Part shown: positions 40,775 to 54,032 of the stretch, piece after piece
Position numbering within the stretch: the stretch's first letter is position 1
Layout: every line of letters begins with the position of its first letter
DNA from: Lepidurus packardi
Lineage: Eukaryota > Arthropoda > Branchiopoda > Notostraca > Triopsidae
Direction: 5' to 3'
Length of the DNA stretch: 64,000 nt
Assembly (NCBI GenBank): GCA_023053545.1
Contig: JAKZAN010000004.1
Coordinates: forward strand, 2,852,001 to 2,916,000
Position numbers and translations under genes: made by a program
The notes under the pieces: model-generated
Databases searched by the model: none
What the model saw: only the letters and a program-made list of their open reading frames with translations
What the model was told of the DNA's origin: nothing

Positions 40775-43440
40775 CAGCGGTGTCCAACCGTTTTTTTCGA
40801 TTCGTCAACGTGTTGGCGAATCGGGCACCCGATTCGCCAACACGTAAAAATTGTCCCTAAATTCGCCAAATTCGCCAACATACAAGGATTCGTCAACTTC
40901 GCCAACCGAAAACAACAGCAAAAAAAGAGATATTTTATTGATTGCACAGGATATATAGTACAGGGCGGTAAAGAAACTTTCTGATCTTGATTAAATACTA
41001 GAACGGATATTGGCAAAATGAAGTCGCCTCATTTAAGGAATCAATGAGAGACTTGGCATATTTTGTCCCTGACTAGTCTCATGACTTCAGGTTCAATAGA
41101 TGAAACCGCACAACGCAACTGAGCATCCAAATTCTCATCAAGTATACGCGATCTGTATTGGGATTTTAAAAATCCTACTGATGAAAACGTTGACTCACAG
41201 AGCCAAGTTGAGCCAAACATAGACAGAAGTTTGGCAATTCCGAATATTAACGTCTGAATGCTGGGCTGCTCCTTCACGATGAGCTCCCACATCTCCGGAA
41301 CGGAAAAATTTCTGTAGGATTTCAAATGCTCTAAATTCTGTACAGCAAGCAAATCAGTTTCCAAATAGCTTTTCTCTAAGCCGAGTAATGATGCAATTTC
41401 TTTGCTCGTGTTAACGACATCGACTCGGAAAGGGTCGCGTAACATTTGAAATGCCAATTTGTAACGCGCAAAATCCGAAAACCGAGTGTCGAACTTTCGC
41501 GCAAGATTTTCAGTCCACTGGACATACAATTGCAATCTCCCGTCCTCGAGATCAATTTCTTCATTTTTCTCTACAAACGTGGACAGTGTAGGAAAATGAG
41601 TTAAATCGGCTTCTCGCAGCTGAACTATCATGACCGAGAGTTTTGCGGTGAATTCGCAAACGTGTTCCGCTTGTTTGGCAGATAACTTTGTCTTTGCCTT
41701 GAAGCTTCAGGTTCAGTTCATTCAGAAATGTCATGACATCACATAGAAACATAAGGTCACATTGCCAAAGCATATCCTGTATCTGAGGATATTTAGCTAG
41801 CAGCTGCCTCTCCTGAAGAAAATTTAAAATTTCGGGAAAAAGCGAAACGAAACGTTTTAGAACTCTTCCACGACTCAACCAACGGACACTAGCAAAGTCG
41901 ACAAGGTCCTCAAACTCACATTCCTGTGATAACTTGAGACCTTCGACAAACTGTCGGTGAATCAATGAACTCGTGTTTCGGATATAGTTGACGATCTTGA
42001 CAACGATATCCATAATTTGCTTCAGAGTGTCTTGCGCCGACAACTGACTGCAGAGATTTTCTGATGAATGATACAGTGAAATGATCAATATTGTCAGAAA
42101 AATTACTCTCACGCATATGCTCTTTAAGGAGGGTGATGAATCCCACTTTGCTTCCCGTCATACAGGCTGCTCCGTCCGTAGTAACCGAAGCTAACTTTTC
42201 CAAGCTTACATCCATTTTCTTTAAAGTAGTACGTACGCTTTCCAGAATGTCTATACCGCGAGTTCTGTCTCGCAAACCGGATATTGAAACTATTTGCTCC
42301 TGAATTTTCAAAGACGGGGTTACCCAGCGTACCCAAAAGACCAACTGAGCCGTTTCTGTTATATCAGTGGACTCATCCAAAGCTAATGAGTAGCAAATAC
42401 CTCCTTTAAGAGCTTCAGTCAACTGCTCTTGGATATTGTTCGACATGTCAACCAATCTTCGAACAATCGTTTGCCTACTTAGCGGCAAGGCTCTCACGTT
42501 TGCTAGTGTTTCCTTTCGAAACTTTTCATCTTGATTGGTCAGCAAAATTTCCAAAACCGAAACGAGGCATTCTTTCACCATTTCTCCGTCTGCGAAAGGT
42601 TTCTTTTTGCGAGCCAAGATCAAGGCTACTTTATAACTAGCGTATGATATGGTTTCATTTACAGACAAAAACATCTTCAAACTTCGCTGTTGTTCTAGGC
42701 ATTTAGCCCTTAATCTCCCTATTTCTATTGCACGAGCCGCCGAACAAAGTGGGAAATCCGTGTCAAAAGTTTTATGCTGACTATTAAAGTGCTTCTTGAA
42801 ATTGTCTGCTTTCGTTTCATCGAAAGATTTGTTGCATAACAAACAGTGGGGTTTCTTGTTAATCTCGATAACAGTGAGCTCATCTGTCCAGCTGTCCTTG
42901 AATTTTCGTGACACGGTTTTCCAATCGGTTTTTCGCCTCTTCACTCCTTGACTGGGACCCGGGGTATTATCACTTTTCTTACTTTTTTCACTCCCTGAAT
43001 TTTCTGTTGTTTGTAACGAGGTACCTTCACCTGTTGAAGCTTTCTTCCTTACGACAAATTTATCCATTCTACTCTACCAGACTTATTGAGGGAGGTTTAC
43101 AATCTACGGATACTTTCTCAAGCCGCGTATTCTACTACAGACTGTAATAACGAAAGGATGGCTTCACTTGTAAATAGTACGCTAAACTTAAAGGAGAAAC
43201 CCCAAGTACACAGTGAAGCTCTTGTGTCGCACTCTAGTGAAAATCGTGGTAACTCAAAAAGTAGCAACAGAGCTGCCGTTCTACAAGTTTTCTAATGCTA
43301 AAAGAGCTACCTTTTTTAATAAAGGAAGTGGGGATCTTTTCGGCTGGTTTGCCTCAAAATTTTTGGAAACAGTCGATTCACCAACATTTTTTGTCAATTC
43401 GCCAGCGTTGGCGAATTGAAGATAGGGTTGGACACCACTG
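40775..43440 (-). mobile_element. hAT element (ZBED5/Buster-like), decayed
   Basis: 2666 bp. Left end CAGCGGTGTCCAACC and right end GGTTGGACACCACTG match at 14 of 15 positions as inverted repeats. Perfect 8-bp target duplications CACTACAC lie at 40767-40774 and 43441-43448. It contains one transposase on the minus strand, broken by two frameshifts. The CAGNGGTGTCCAACC terminus is of the Charlie/Buster type. Confidence 0.93.
41041..43067 (-). pseudogene. hAT transposase, two frameshifts
   Basis: Reads as three successive frames: 43067 to ~42080, ~42080 to ~41690, and ~41690 to 41041. The first carries a BED-type finger (CLLCNKSF...HFNSQH) and YSLALDESTDITETAQL of the catalytic core. The second carries FASVRWLSRGRVLKRF. 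The third ends with the dimerisation region (MFGSTWLCESTFSSVGFLKS). It resembles the SCAND3/ZBED5/GTF2IRD2-like hAT family. Two single-base-scale shifts without other damage suggest moderate age. The product is not functional as it stands. Confidence 0.88.
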
Positions 43441-43550
43441 CACTACACCACTATCTTCCATACTTCTATGTATGCGCCCGTACATTATAACCAAAAATCC
43501 TTACCCTTTTGGAGTAAGCTCATGTGACCACCGCTGTTCCGGTGGTACCA

Positions 43551-44698
43551 ATAGTAACACTGTGTTGTTCCTTGCCTTTGCTATAATAACAGTTCTTCCC
43601 TTGTGATTCATCTAGTTAAAATACACAACGCAGGACATTTTCTATATCCAATATTCTCGACATTTATTAAGCATAATAATACTGAAGTTTACTTCTATTC
43701 TTTTATATAAAGTTGTCGGAATTTTGATCTGATCTGATCGATCGGATATTTTTTAAAGTTTTGCAGTATTTGATCTGATCGGTTGACAGAAGTTGGTTGA
43801 CATAAGTTGTCGGTGATCGGAAATGACAACTTGGCCTGTCGTGTAAAGTGACGGATCCTAGGAATCGATTTTCTCCCACATTATTAGTATTCCCACTTAA
43901 ACTGTTTATAATCGACGTGTCTACAAGCGATACCGATCTGTGTCTTGACGGCCAACCAGCAGCGGAGTAGATGCAGATCCACTGTTCGACTTTTGGCTTT
44001 TCGCCCTCCTTTTCGTTCTATTTCTTGGCAACAGACTTCTACACAGGGATGTTCCCTCTATATATATCTTAACTCCATGTGAAGCGCCGGAACAAAGAAG
44101 AAGCTGTTTTTCTGGTGGTCCAAAATTCGATACGCTTCGTCCCAAATCCGAGCTCAAGGCAAAGCCGTATTTTCGATTTGCAAACCATATAACACGGGGT
44201 CTGTAAACAGCACAGGGGTATGTTAAAACGCAAACCGCACAGCGCCGGGGACTGTAAACCGCTTGTCCGTTTTCAGTTACCGACTTTCTCGTTGTTCTGT
44301 AGCGTAAATGTAAGTTTTATTTTAATGACTTCCGAGATAAACTGATGTTACGTATATTTATTAAAAGTACAACGTACAAGTGCGGATTTTCTGCATTATA
44401 GCAATAAATGATCGTATCTTTTTGGCGCAAAACTGTTTGTTTATAAACAATCAGTTATTTATTTTGGCATCCTGATTATAAGTGTCTTCTTTTTTTAAAC
44501 ACATCTCAATTAGATGTAAGAGTAAACTCGTGGATACCAAAAAAACTGGACAGAAATCAGGTAAACGAGGCAGAAACCGAACCGTCCCATCTAAGGGTGC
44601 CTTTTTATTTGATTCGTGGTTTACGGTTCAAAATCTAAAGCTGTCCAATCGTAAAACTTGAAACATGCTTCGTCTGTTTACAATCTAGCCAAGCTAAA
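43551..44698. other. Upstream region of HTATSF1, no gene seen
   Basis: Mostly AT-rich. 43720-43800 is dense in GATCTGATC/GATCGATCGG words. 44190-44280 holds repeated GCAAACC and CTGTAAAC words. The part next to 44699 should contain the HTATSF1 promoter, but no element was identified. Confidence 0.5.
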
Positions 44699-47600
44699 AT
44701 GGAAACAGAAAATGAAACCAAGAGCGAAGAATCGCCTTATTTCTATGAAAACGGTGTATGTTTTTATCGTGATCCGGTGTCAGGAAGTAAATATGAGTGG
44801 AATGAAAGCAAACAAACTTGGGGTCCTATAACAAATTCCACAAATGGAAAGGAAGCTCAGACAACCGCAACTGAAACGACTTCAACAATTGTAGATTCAG
44901 CAGCAGAGAATCAGAATGGCAAAACTGGCACGGAAAACTACGAGTTTGATGGCAAAACTTATCTTTATAAGCAACCCGATACTGGCGTCCTAATGAAATG
45001 GAATTTAAAGACGAAAGAATGGTTTCCTGCTGATTCCACTGCTGGTGAAAGCTCAGACGAAGATAAAGACACTGATCTTCCACAAGAAAATCAATCAATC
45101 TCTATAAACCCAAGTAAGGAACCCGAATTCCACATTTTAACAATAAAATAAATTTAAAAACTTTCTGCGTAGATGAAATTGATAAAAACTCTTACGAATG
45201 GGACGCTGACAAACGAGCTTGGATTCCTAAAGTAAGGCCTTACAAGTTATATAAAATTTTAAATTTGGATCAATCGATATAGTAACTTTTTTTTTCGCTA
45301 GATCGATGACGACTTTTTGGCCCGATATCAACTAAGCTATGGAGTAACTGCTGATACGGAGCCATCGGAACCCAGTAGCATTCCAGTTTCAACTGGACTA
45401 GCCACTAATCCGGTTCGGAAACCTGATGAAGAAAAAGAAGTTCCGCAAATTAAACGAAAAGCTCAAGCAGGTACGAATATCGTGTAATCTTGTACATCAG
45501 ATTAATAGCGTTATTATTATCATTAATTAGTGTATCCTTTTTTCAGGTTGGTTTGACGTTGATGAAGCACATAACACCAAAGTTTATGTTTCTAATCTAC
45601 CAACTGACATAACCGAAAATGAGTTTGTGGACGTAATGCAGAAATGTGGCTTGGTTATGAAGGAGCTGGACAGTAAAAACTTTAAAATCAAACTGTATAA
45701 AGACCATGACGGCAAACTAAAAGGCGACGCCCTTTGCAACTATATTAAGGTAGGTTCAGTTTCTCAAGCAACCCGGGGTGGAACGTCCAATCGTTGAAGC
45801 GTGGCTTCACAGATATAATGCAGCTGTCGAATGCAAAGCTTATGACCCCATTGCAGTCCTTGTATAGGATCCAAATACGCACAATGCCAGTTGCGTAACC
45901 TACTGTTGCTCGTAGCGCTAAATCCCTGATGCGTCATTCGTTGACCCGAAGCTCCCCACGTCCATTGCTCAGCTTGCCAGTCAAAAACTCCCCCAATCCA
46001 ACGTTCCAGCTGAGCTAAACACATAAAATCCGCAGTTTTACTTAGGAAAATATTCAAATCCAACAAGAACGAACACCGAAATAACGAACAAAAACGTTCA
46101 ATGATATTCCCAACAAGTGAAATTTTGAAAACAACAAAATTGACCAATAATGAATAGGAAAAGATTTCAAAAAATTACTCGAACACAATTAACAAAAAAA
46201 TCTGTAAATTCAACATGTTCGCGAAAACGATATTCGAAACAACCAAATCACTTCCAAACTTGAAAAACTCACATAATTTCTAATTTTTCTACTAAAACTA
46301 ATTTTCTGAAAAATAATTAGCTTTTTCGTAAAATGCAGATAAAAAAAATATAAATATATAAGTTAATTTATATTTAAGTTATTTACAAATGTATGTCTAT
46401 ACTTATAATATTATTTCTGTTAATCTATTTTTCTTAGGATAAATGGTTGTTGTTTTTTAAGATTTTATTTACCGAATTCTGGTTTGCTGAGATAGCGTCG
46501 AATAGTGTTATCTTCCCAGGCCGTGTTAAGAGAGGCTAGTTGGGCTCCTTTTTCTCTGCAGTTAAAGTGCGCATTCTGCCATGTGTCGATATGCGAGCTA
46601 AAATAGTAGCATCCGTTGCCCAAGCGAACAAAATCTAACGGACACACATAGCGAGGAATAGGAAATGAGCGTGGACGCGTCGGGACCACTTTACCAAGTG
46701 CAACTTGACTACCTAAAGTAACAAAATATTAAAAGAGAAAGTTTTTACAAATAAGAATCGACGAATATTCAGCACACTTACACCACACGAGTAACAAAAT
46801 AAGTGTAGAAACACGCCTTGACTCCATGTTGGTAGATTGTATACTGCTGCGAAGCGATGTTTATATGTTACAAAGTTAAAATTAGCTTTGTAGAGCGCAA
46901 TTCTCTGGTTGGTGGGCTTTGGAGCCGGCTTGTAGTAGAAGAAATCTGCTGTTTTTGTGTATTTGAAGCCTACTAAGACCTTCCTGTTTTGTAGATAGAG
47001 TCAGTGGAACTCGCGTTAACCATTTTGGACGGATATGAAGTTCGGGGGAAGAAGATTTCCGTGGAACGAGCGAAATTTAACATTAAGGGCGCGTATGATC
47101 CTTCCAAGAAACCTCGCAAGAAGAGTAAGAAAACCTTGGAGAAATTGAAAAAGAAGCAGGAAATGTACGTTTGATTTAGAAGTCTTCACATGTTGGGTGA
47201 AAAATAACGATTTTTTTATATTTAGGTTATTTGCGTGGAAACCTGACAAGCTTAAAGGGGAGCGAGGCAAACACGAACGCGTGGTGGTAATTAAGAACGT
47301 TTTCGACCCAGCAGAGTTCGAGAAAAACCCGGCGCTACTGCTCGAGCGACAAACGTTTATGCGGCAAGAATGCGCCAGGTATGGTGATCTCAAGAAAATA
47401 ATCGTCCACGATGTAAGTTTTGATTCTAAGTTGTATTTCTCGTTGAAACTCATTTAAAATTGTGTGAACTGTTCACTTTTACAGCACTCGCCAGAAGGGA
47501 TCGTTCAAGCGTTTTACAAAGACCCTGCAGACGCGGATCGATGTATACAGTTTATAACGGGCAGGATTGTAGACGGTCGAAAGATTAAAGCAGAGCCATA

Positions 47601-47801
47601 CGATGGGGTCACCAATTACAAGTATAGTTAGAAATAATGTGCACAGTTTTTAAATCCAAACTCTATTTTCTTTTACTAATAATGTGTAATTTTTTCCCCT
47701 TTGTCTCCAGAGCCGAAGAGACAGAGGCAGAACGAGAGGAAAGATTAGCCAATTGGTCCAAATTTCTCGAAGACGAAGCAAAAGCTCAAGAAAACGCGTA
47801 A
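44699..47801 (+). CDS. HTATSF1: HIV Tat-specific factor 1 homolog (Tat-SF1/CUS2)
   Basis: Eight exons: 44699-45113, 45173-45231, 45302-45470, 45547-45749, 46995-47164, 47226-47412, 47485-47621 and 47711-47801. They total 1431 bp, 476 aa, with GT-AG introns. The N-terminus has three aromatic OCRE-like repeats (YFYENGVCFYRDPVSG, YEFDGKTYLYKQPDTG, NSYEWDADKRAWIPK), followed by the hallmark IDDDFLARYQLSYGV. RRM1 starts KVYVSNLPTDIT in exon 4 and continues in exon 5. A UHM-like RRM2 (RVVVIKNVFDPAEF) spans exons 6-7. An acidic tail ends the protein. In other animals this nuclear factor binds U2 snRNP (SF3B1) and helps link splicing to transcription elongation. Intron 4 (1245 bp) holds a lectin gene on the other strand; all other introns are short. 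Confidence 0.94.
45764..46827 (-). CDS. C-type lectin-like domain protein nested in an HTATSF1 intron
   Basis: Three exons: 46827-46782, 46712-46473 and 46014-45764. They total 537 bp, 178 aa. The N-terminus MESRRVSTLILLLVW is a probable secretion signal. The rest is one CTLD: CPLDFVRLGNGCYYFS, WQNAHFNCREKGAQLASL, ERWIGGVFDW, WTWGASGQRM, NWHC and a final HYICEA, so the conserved cysteines are present. No EPN or QPD sugar-binding tripeptide is seen, so calcium-dependent sugar binding is doubtful. Such secreted CTLD proteins are abundant in crustaceans. Its stop lies about 14 bp from the HTATSF1 exon 4 donor. Confidence 0.85.
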
Positions 47802-47831
47802 AACGTTCTCATTTCAGCTTTGAATGTTGCA

Positions 47832-50645
47832 CTACGTAATAACAGACGGTGACACCCATCCTCCAAACGCTCTTTCCAACTCGGCAGCAACAGCGAGTGT
47901 CAGGCGATCGTTGTACAGAGCGCCCACAACCTAAACATTGATCAGGAAGTTGAGTTTTGGGCTTTCACATAAAAAAGAAAGCAGAAAAGCTTAAGGAAAA
48001 GTAGTTGGATTACCTGGACTCCAATGGGAACGCCCCAGGATCCCAATCCCAGTGGGACTTGAGTTACTGGCAGGCCTAATACGTTGAAAATGGCAGTGTA
48101 CGCGCAATTGAAGGGACGAAAGAGTGGTTGGTTATGATATGGTGCGGCAGTTGGGTGAGGAACGTACAGAAATACATTGTTTTCACTTAAAAGCTCCTGT
48201 TCAAATAAACAATTTCGTTATTTTAAAAGCTTTAATGCATTTTAGAAAGCTAATTAATGTAGGATGTAATTATGGACGCGTATTTACTACACAAATCTAA
48301 AACTCTTATTAAGAAATCTTAATTTTTTCTAAGAGGAAAAAGCTTTTTTGAATATTTTGGTACATTGGTAGAGGTATTATTATTAACCTAATTTACCTGA
48401 AATTCATCTCTAAGTTCGTCACATAAGCGTAGAAATGTCCTGGCCCGGTCAGATTCAGGGTGAGGAGTTAATTTTTCTCCCAAAACTAATACTAAGGCAG
48501 CGAAGGTATGTTTCGATAGTCCAAGGATCCATTTCGCGAATTCTTTGGTAAAATTCGTGTGACCCTAAAATAAAAATACACAAAAATTTGCCTAAGAAAT
48601 AACAATCAAAAGAAAAGAGTTATTATAACATTCACGTACGTTTCGCTTGGTGAGTTCTTGTGAAAAAGAGTGTACATCAGCAATACCCATTTTGGTTGAC
48701 CAGATTTCGAAGGAATGCACCAGTTTTTTCAATTGCAACTAAAAGGAAATAATTGATATCAGTAAAAGCTTTTAGTACTTATAGCGGTTTAGTGAGTTTT
48801 ACTTTATGTGCTTTAATACCGTACGCTTGTTCAAAGTGTTGGACAGCTTTACGGATTCCTGTCCGTACGTCCGAATGCACTGAACTAATAAGCGGGAATC
48901 CACCATCATCTTCCATATAATAAATCCCAATTTTGGAAATATCAACTTTGGTATCCAATGCGAGTTTCTTAAGGTTCTGCCCCGCTAAAACCCGTAACAT
49001 TGGAAGTAAATCCGAGCAAAACCGACTCATTGGACCTGTCGTAAGATAGTCATTCAGTTCCTTTTCCGCTTTGGGTTGCTGTCCATGGTTTGGCACAATC
49101 CCTGAAACAGTTTTGAAACATTTTGGTTAGAAAACTTAACAAATTAGCGCGTACCACGTGTACAGGCATGTACAAAAAGCTTCTACGCAATTTTTTTATA
49201 TGTATACGATAGTTAATTACTGCTCCAAGCGTACCATAACTCATTTGGTTTGCAATGTTTAAGTTTTACCTGTAGTTGGTTTATGCCCGAAAATTCCATT
49301 GAAAAAAGCTGGCATACGGATGGACCCTCCTATGTCCGATCCGATACCGACAGCTGAGCCTGCAGCAGATAAGAGACAGCCCTATGAATAATATACACAG
49401 AAAATGAGCTCAAAATAAGTTTCAGAATAAGCAGAAAACTTGCCTCCCCTCCAGAAGAGCCTCCGACGATTCTTCGCGTATCATAGGCATTCTTTGTTCT
49501 TCCATACACGTTATTAGTAGTTTCCCACCACATGCATAATTCGGATACATTGGTTACTGCAATGGGAATGGCGCCTGCTTTTCGCATAAGCTCGACACAG
49601 TCAGCATCTTCGGTTGCGATGACATCTTTAGACGCATATAACCCCGCTGTGTGATGAAGGCCTAAAGAAGATCGAAATTTAGTTAGAAGTTTAGGAATAT
49701 TTAAGTTGTGCATGCTTAGTTTTCTTCGTTTCCATAAATCTTGTCGAACCTTTAACTTGGAAACAATCTTTGATGGTGAAAGGAACTCCCAGAAATGGTA
49801 GGGATTCTTCCAACTCTTTAGGATCGCCTTGGCGGACTAGAGAATCTGCATTACGAGCTTCAAGTAAGGCTTCTTCAAATCGAGTATCCGTAACGCAGTT
49901 GAGAATTGGATTAATCTCTCGAATTCGCTTAATAAACGCGTTCACGACTTCTTCGCTTGAAACCTGTCGAAAAAGACCTTATTTAATACGACGAATTCGA
50001 TTATATTAGTAGCCTTAGGCATTCCAAATTGTTATTCACAAATACTTCGATGGGTCATATCGACCGTAATTACGTTCTTTATACCTCACCCTTTACCCCA
50101 TTCACCTGACCTTTTTCCTCATTTTCATTTGGGTCAAGCTGTACTGCAGAAAATATTGTGGAGCGTAAATCGCGTTAGTTCATCAATCTTTATTTTTTTG
50201 GGGGGTAAGTTATTTGGTTAAGTTTAGGAAGTTCTACTATTTTAGATTTTCTCGTAAATTATGTTTGCTGATCGTACAAACCTATTTATTGACTTACGTT
50301 ACTGTAAATAGATTACGAATTGGATAATGAAAACTAAATCAAATAAATAAAAATAATTAAATAACTAAGCAAAAGTGACTTCCTAACTTGAGCCAGTAGA
50401 GCAAAGAAGACACTGTTATTGAAAAGATTTAAACTCACCTTTTCGGTGCGAATTTTGCGAGCTAGGCTACACGCACTTTCGTTTAAAAGAATGTCATTAA
50501 TAGAGGGCAAAGTCTCTACGGGTGTTTTTGAATAAAGCAGACGAAACAGCCCTTCTATACACAAATCCAACACACGAAATGCGATTCGCAAAAAGACCCA
50601 CAGAAACTTCATAATTGACTTGGGCAGGAAATAATTATCCTCCAT
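47832..50645 (-). CDS. FAAH2: Fatty-acid amide hydrolase 2 (amidase signature)
   Basis: Nine exons: 50645-50439, 49963-49750, 49661-49444, 49381-49270, 49101-48803, 48738-48640, 48564-48397, 48196-48014 and 47930-47832. They total 1599 bp, 532 aa, the same length as human FAAH2. An N-terminal hydrophobic segment (MKFLWVFLRIAFRVLDL...) should anchor it in a membrane. The amidase triad is visible: Lys in PFTIKDC, cis-Ser in GGSSGGEG and nucleophile Ser in SDIGGSIRMPAFFNGIFGH. It should hydrolyse fatty-acid amides such as N-acylethanolamines. Intron 3 appears to be GC-AG (GAG|GCAAGT), and intron 2 uses a weak GTTCGA donor. The stop is 30 bp from the stop of HTATSF1 on the opposite strand. Confidence 0.94.
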
Positions 50646-51044
50646 ATTTAAAGAAGGCTAGGAAAGAGAAAGTCACGAGTAAGTGTTATTCTGACCTGCT
50701 CGCTGCTTATTCACCCACTGTTTAGGTCAAAGAAAGCATTGTTGCTTATCAGTGACTTTTTACAGCTTTTTCCGACACTAGCGCAGGCTACTGGCTCAGA
50801 TGCAAAGCCTGTTCAAAGTTAGGAAAACGTTAGATAACCAAAAAAGGCACAATTAAGACCATTCGGACCATTTAAATGATGCAATGATATATAACGGTTT
50901 GATATGCTTAAACTTTTATTTGTAGAAATACATCATTTAAAAGAGACACTTTGAATCATCGGGACAGCGGATCAAAATCACACAAATGCAACAGCAAAAT
51001 CAATTATTCTTCTAAAACTACTTAATAAAAATGTCTGCAAACAA
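50646..51044. other. FAAH2 upstream / SGT1 downstream spacer
   Basis: No gene. It should hold the FAAH2 promoter and the SGT1 3' untranslated region. No specific site was recognised. Confidence 0.5.
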
Positions 51045-52027
51045 CTAAAACCACTTTTTCAACTCCGTGCCCTCAGGTGGCTTAACTTCCGTCATCTTCT
51101 TTGAAACTTCTTTCCAATCTGTGCTCAGAACAGTCCCGCCAGATTCAACCTAAAGTACAGAAAACAAATTGACATGAAACAATTAAATTGACTGATACCT
51201 TTTAAAAAAAAAACTTACAAAGGACTTATTCATGGCTTTCCTGACTTCATCTGAGCTGTCAGCATAAATTTTCTGAAACAGCTTATTCAACGCAGCTTCT
51301 CCATCTGGCTTCTCTTTTTCTTCGTCTTTCTCTATCTGCGCTTCTATCTTTCCCCAGTCCTTCTTATGAGATGAAGAACTTGGGTAGGCAGGAGCAGTGG
51401 AAGAAGCTACAACTTCACTATGAAATATAAGCCAATTTTATAGGTACAGTTAATTTACCTTGAGGAAAGTTTGCCTTGCCTTCTAAGACCTGCCAATGAA
51501 TTCCCTCGGATTTCTTCATCTTAATCTCAGCTTTCATGGCGCTGATTCGAAACGTTGACTGAGTTGGGACAATGGCATTTGCCAAGTTAATAGGATAGAC
51601 AAAATCCTCCCCGTTAGAGAGTTTAGCTTTCAGGATCACCTACGATTGCCGGGATTAAATTAACGTTTGGCAGATTAAACAAAATATTACGGTTTTGTCG
51701 CGAAATTCAACATCGTAACCCGAAAGCGGGATGTTCTTGATCAACACCGTTATGACTACATGGCTATCGGTTTGGTACCAATCATGTTTGAGGTGAATCT
51801 CTTGAGAAACAGGTACTGCCTCAACTTCTAGCTGTGTGTTCCCACTAGAAGAAAGATTAAATCGAAAAGTCATTACAATAACGAAATTCGGTTGGATAGA
51901 GTTGAGCTGGACTAATTAATGAGAAAGAGAATTTGCAGTTAAGTAGAGGGTAAACTTTGAAAGTTCAAATAAAGGAAACAAATGGAAATTACGATTCTTT
52001 CTGGTCAGACACAACTTTGCTGTCCAT
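51045..52027 (-). CDS. SUGT1: SGT1 co-chaperone, CS and SGS domains only
   Basis: Five exons: 52027-51993, 51844-51691, 51639-51459, 51406-51219 and 51149-51045. They total 663 bp, 220 aa. The CS domain spans exons 2-3 (HDWYQTDSHVVITVLIKN, KMKKSEGIHWQVLEG). The SGS domain lies in exons 4-5 (KKDWGKIEAQIEKDEEKEK, GGTVLSTDWKEVSKK, ending VKPPEGTELKKWF). SGT1 binds HSP90 and supports kinetochore and signalling-complex assembly. The usual N-terminal TPR domain is absent: the Met at 52027 leads directly into the CS domain and no TPR-like coding sequence lies upstream. The Drosophila homolog is also TPR-less. Confidence 0.92.
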
Positions 52028-52629
52028 GACGTCGAGCTTCAGAAATCTGATAAGAAAAAAGTTCCTAGTAAAAATTAGAATTTTCCCTAGCACATTCGAA
52101 ATGTAAACATGGAAGAATGAAAGTATGTAAGCAAGCACGTGAAGGGATTTTAAGCTCCTTAAGGAAGATTGTAAGCGCCACCAAACGGTCGTCAGATAAA
52201 ACAATGTACGCGAAGGGTTCAAATCTTAGAATCTTACAACACCAAGTGAGTCAAATTACTTCGAAAGACGAGGATTGAACGGAATTGAGCTGCATTTAAA
52301 ATATTATGTACAATTATTTCAACGATGTATGATGCTTAGCGACTATATGATGACGTCGTCTTCTTTATCTTAAATTGTCTACTTACTTATTTACGAGACA
52401 GAGTAGAAGCGAGAGGTTTAACCTTTTCCTTAGACTTTTATGTTCGAGATGCCAACCGTTATTGCCGATATATTGCCAAAAAATTGTATACAGCCTACGT
52501 GTTCTAATTGTAGTGGGAAAGAATATGAAGCTAATCTTTCTAGTTAACGTTTATCTGGAAAACGACACATCAATAATGTCTAGGACAAATGTCCTTGAGA
52601 ATTACAACAAGAGGATGAAGCTTTACATT
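52028..52629. other. SGT1 upstream / LDH downstream spacer
   Basis: No gene. It contains the SGT1 5' region and the LDH 3' untranslated region. Plus-strand ORFs reaching into 52815 are antisense shadows of the last LDH exon. Confidence 0.55.

Positions 52630-54032
<1,403 letters not shown>

Larger units (their letters stand above)
40692..43550 (-). repeat. tRNA-like SINE, copy split by a hAT
   Basis: The halves are 40692-40774 and 43441-43550. They align with the intact copy at 40231-40428, with the B-box at 40724-40733 and the A-box-like TGTAGTGGGCA at 40763-40773. The hAT insertion duplicated CACTACAC, which overlaps the A-box. This copy's internal promoter is therefore disrupted. Confidence 0.8.
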
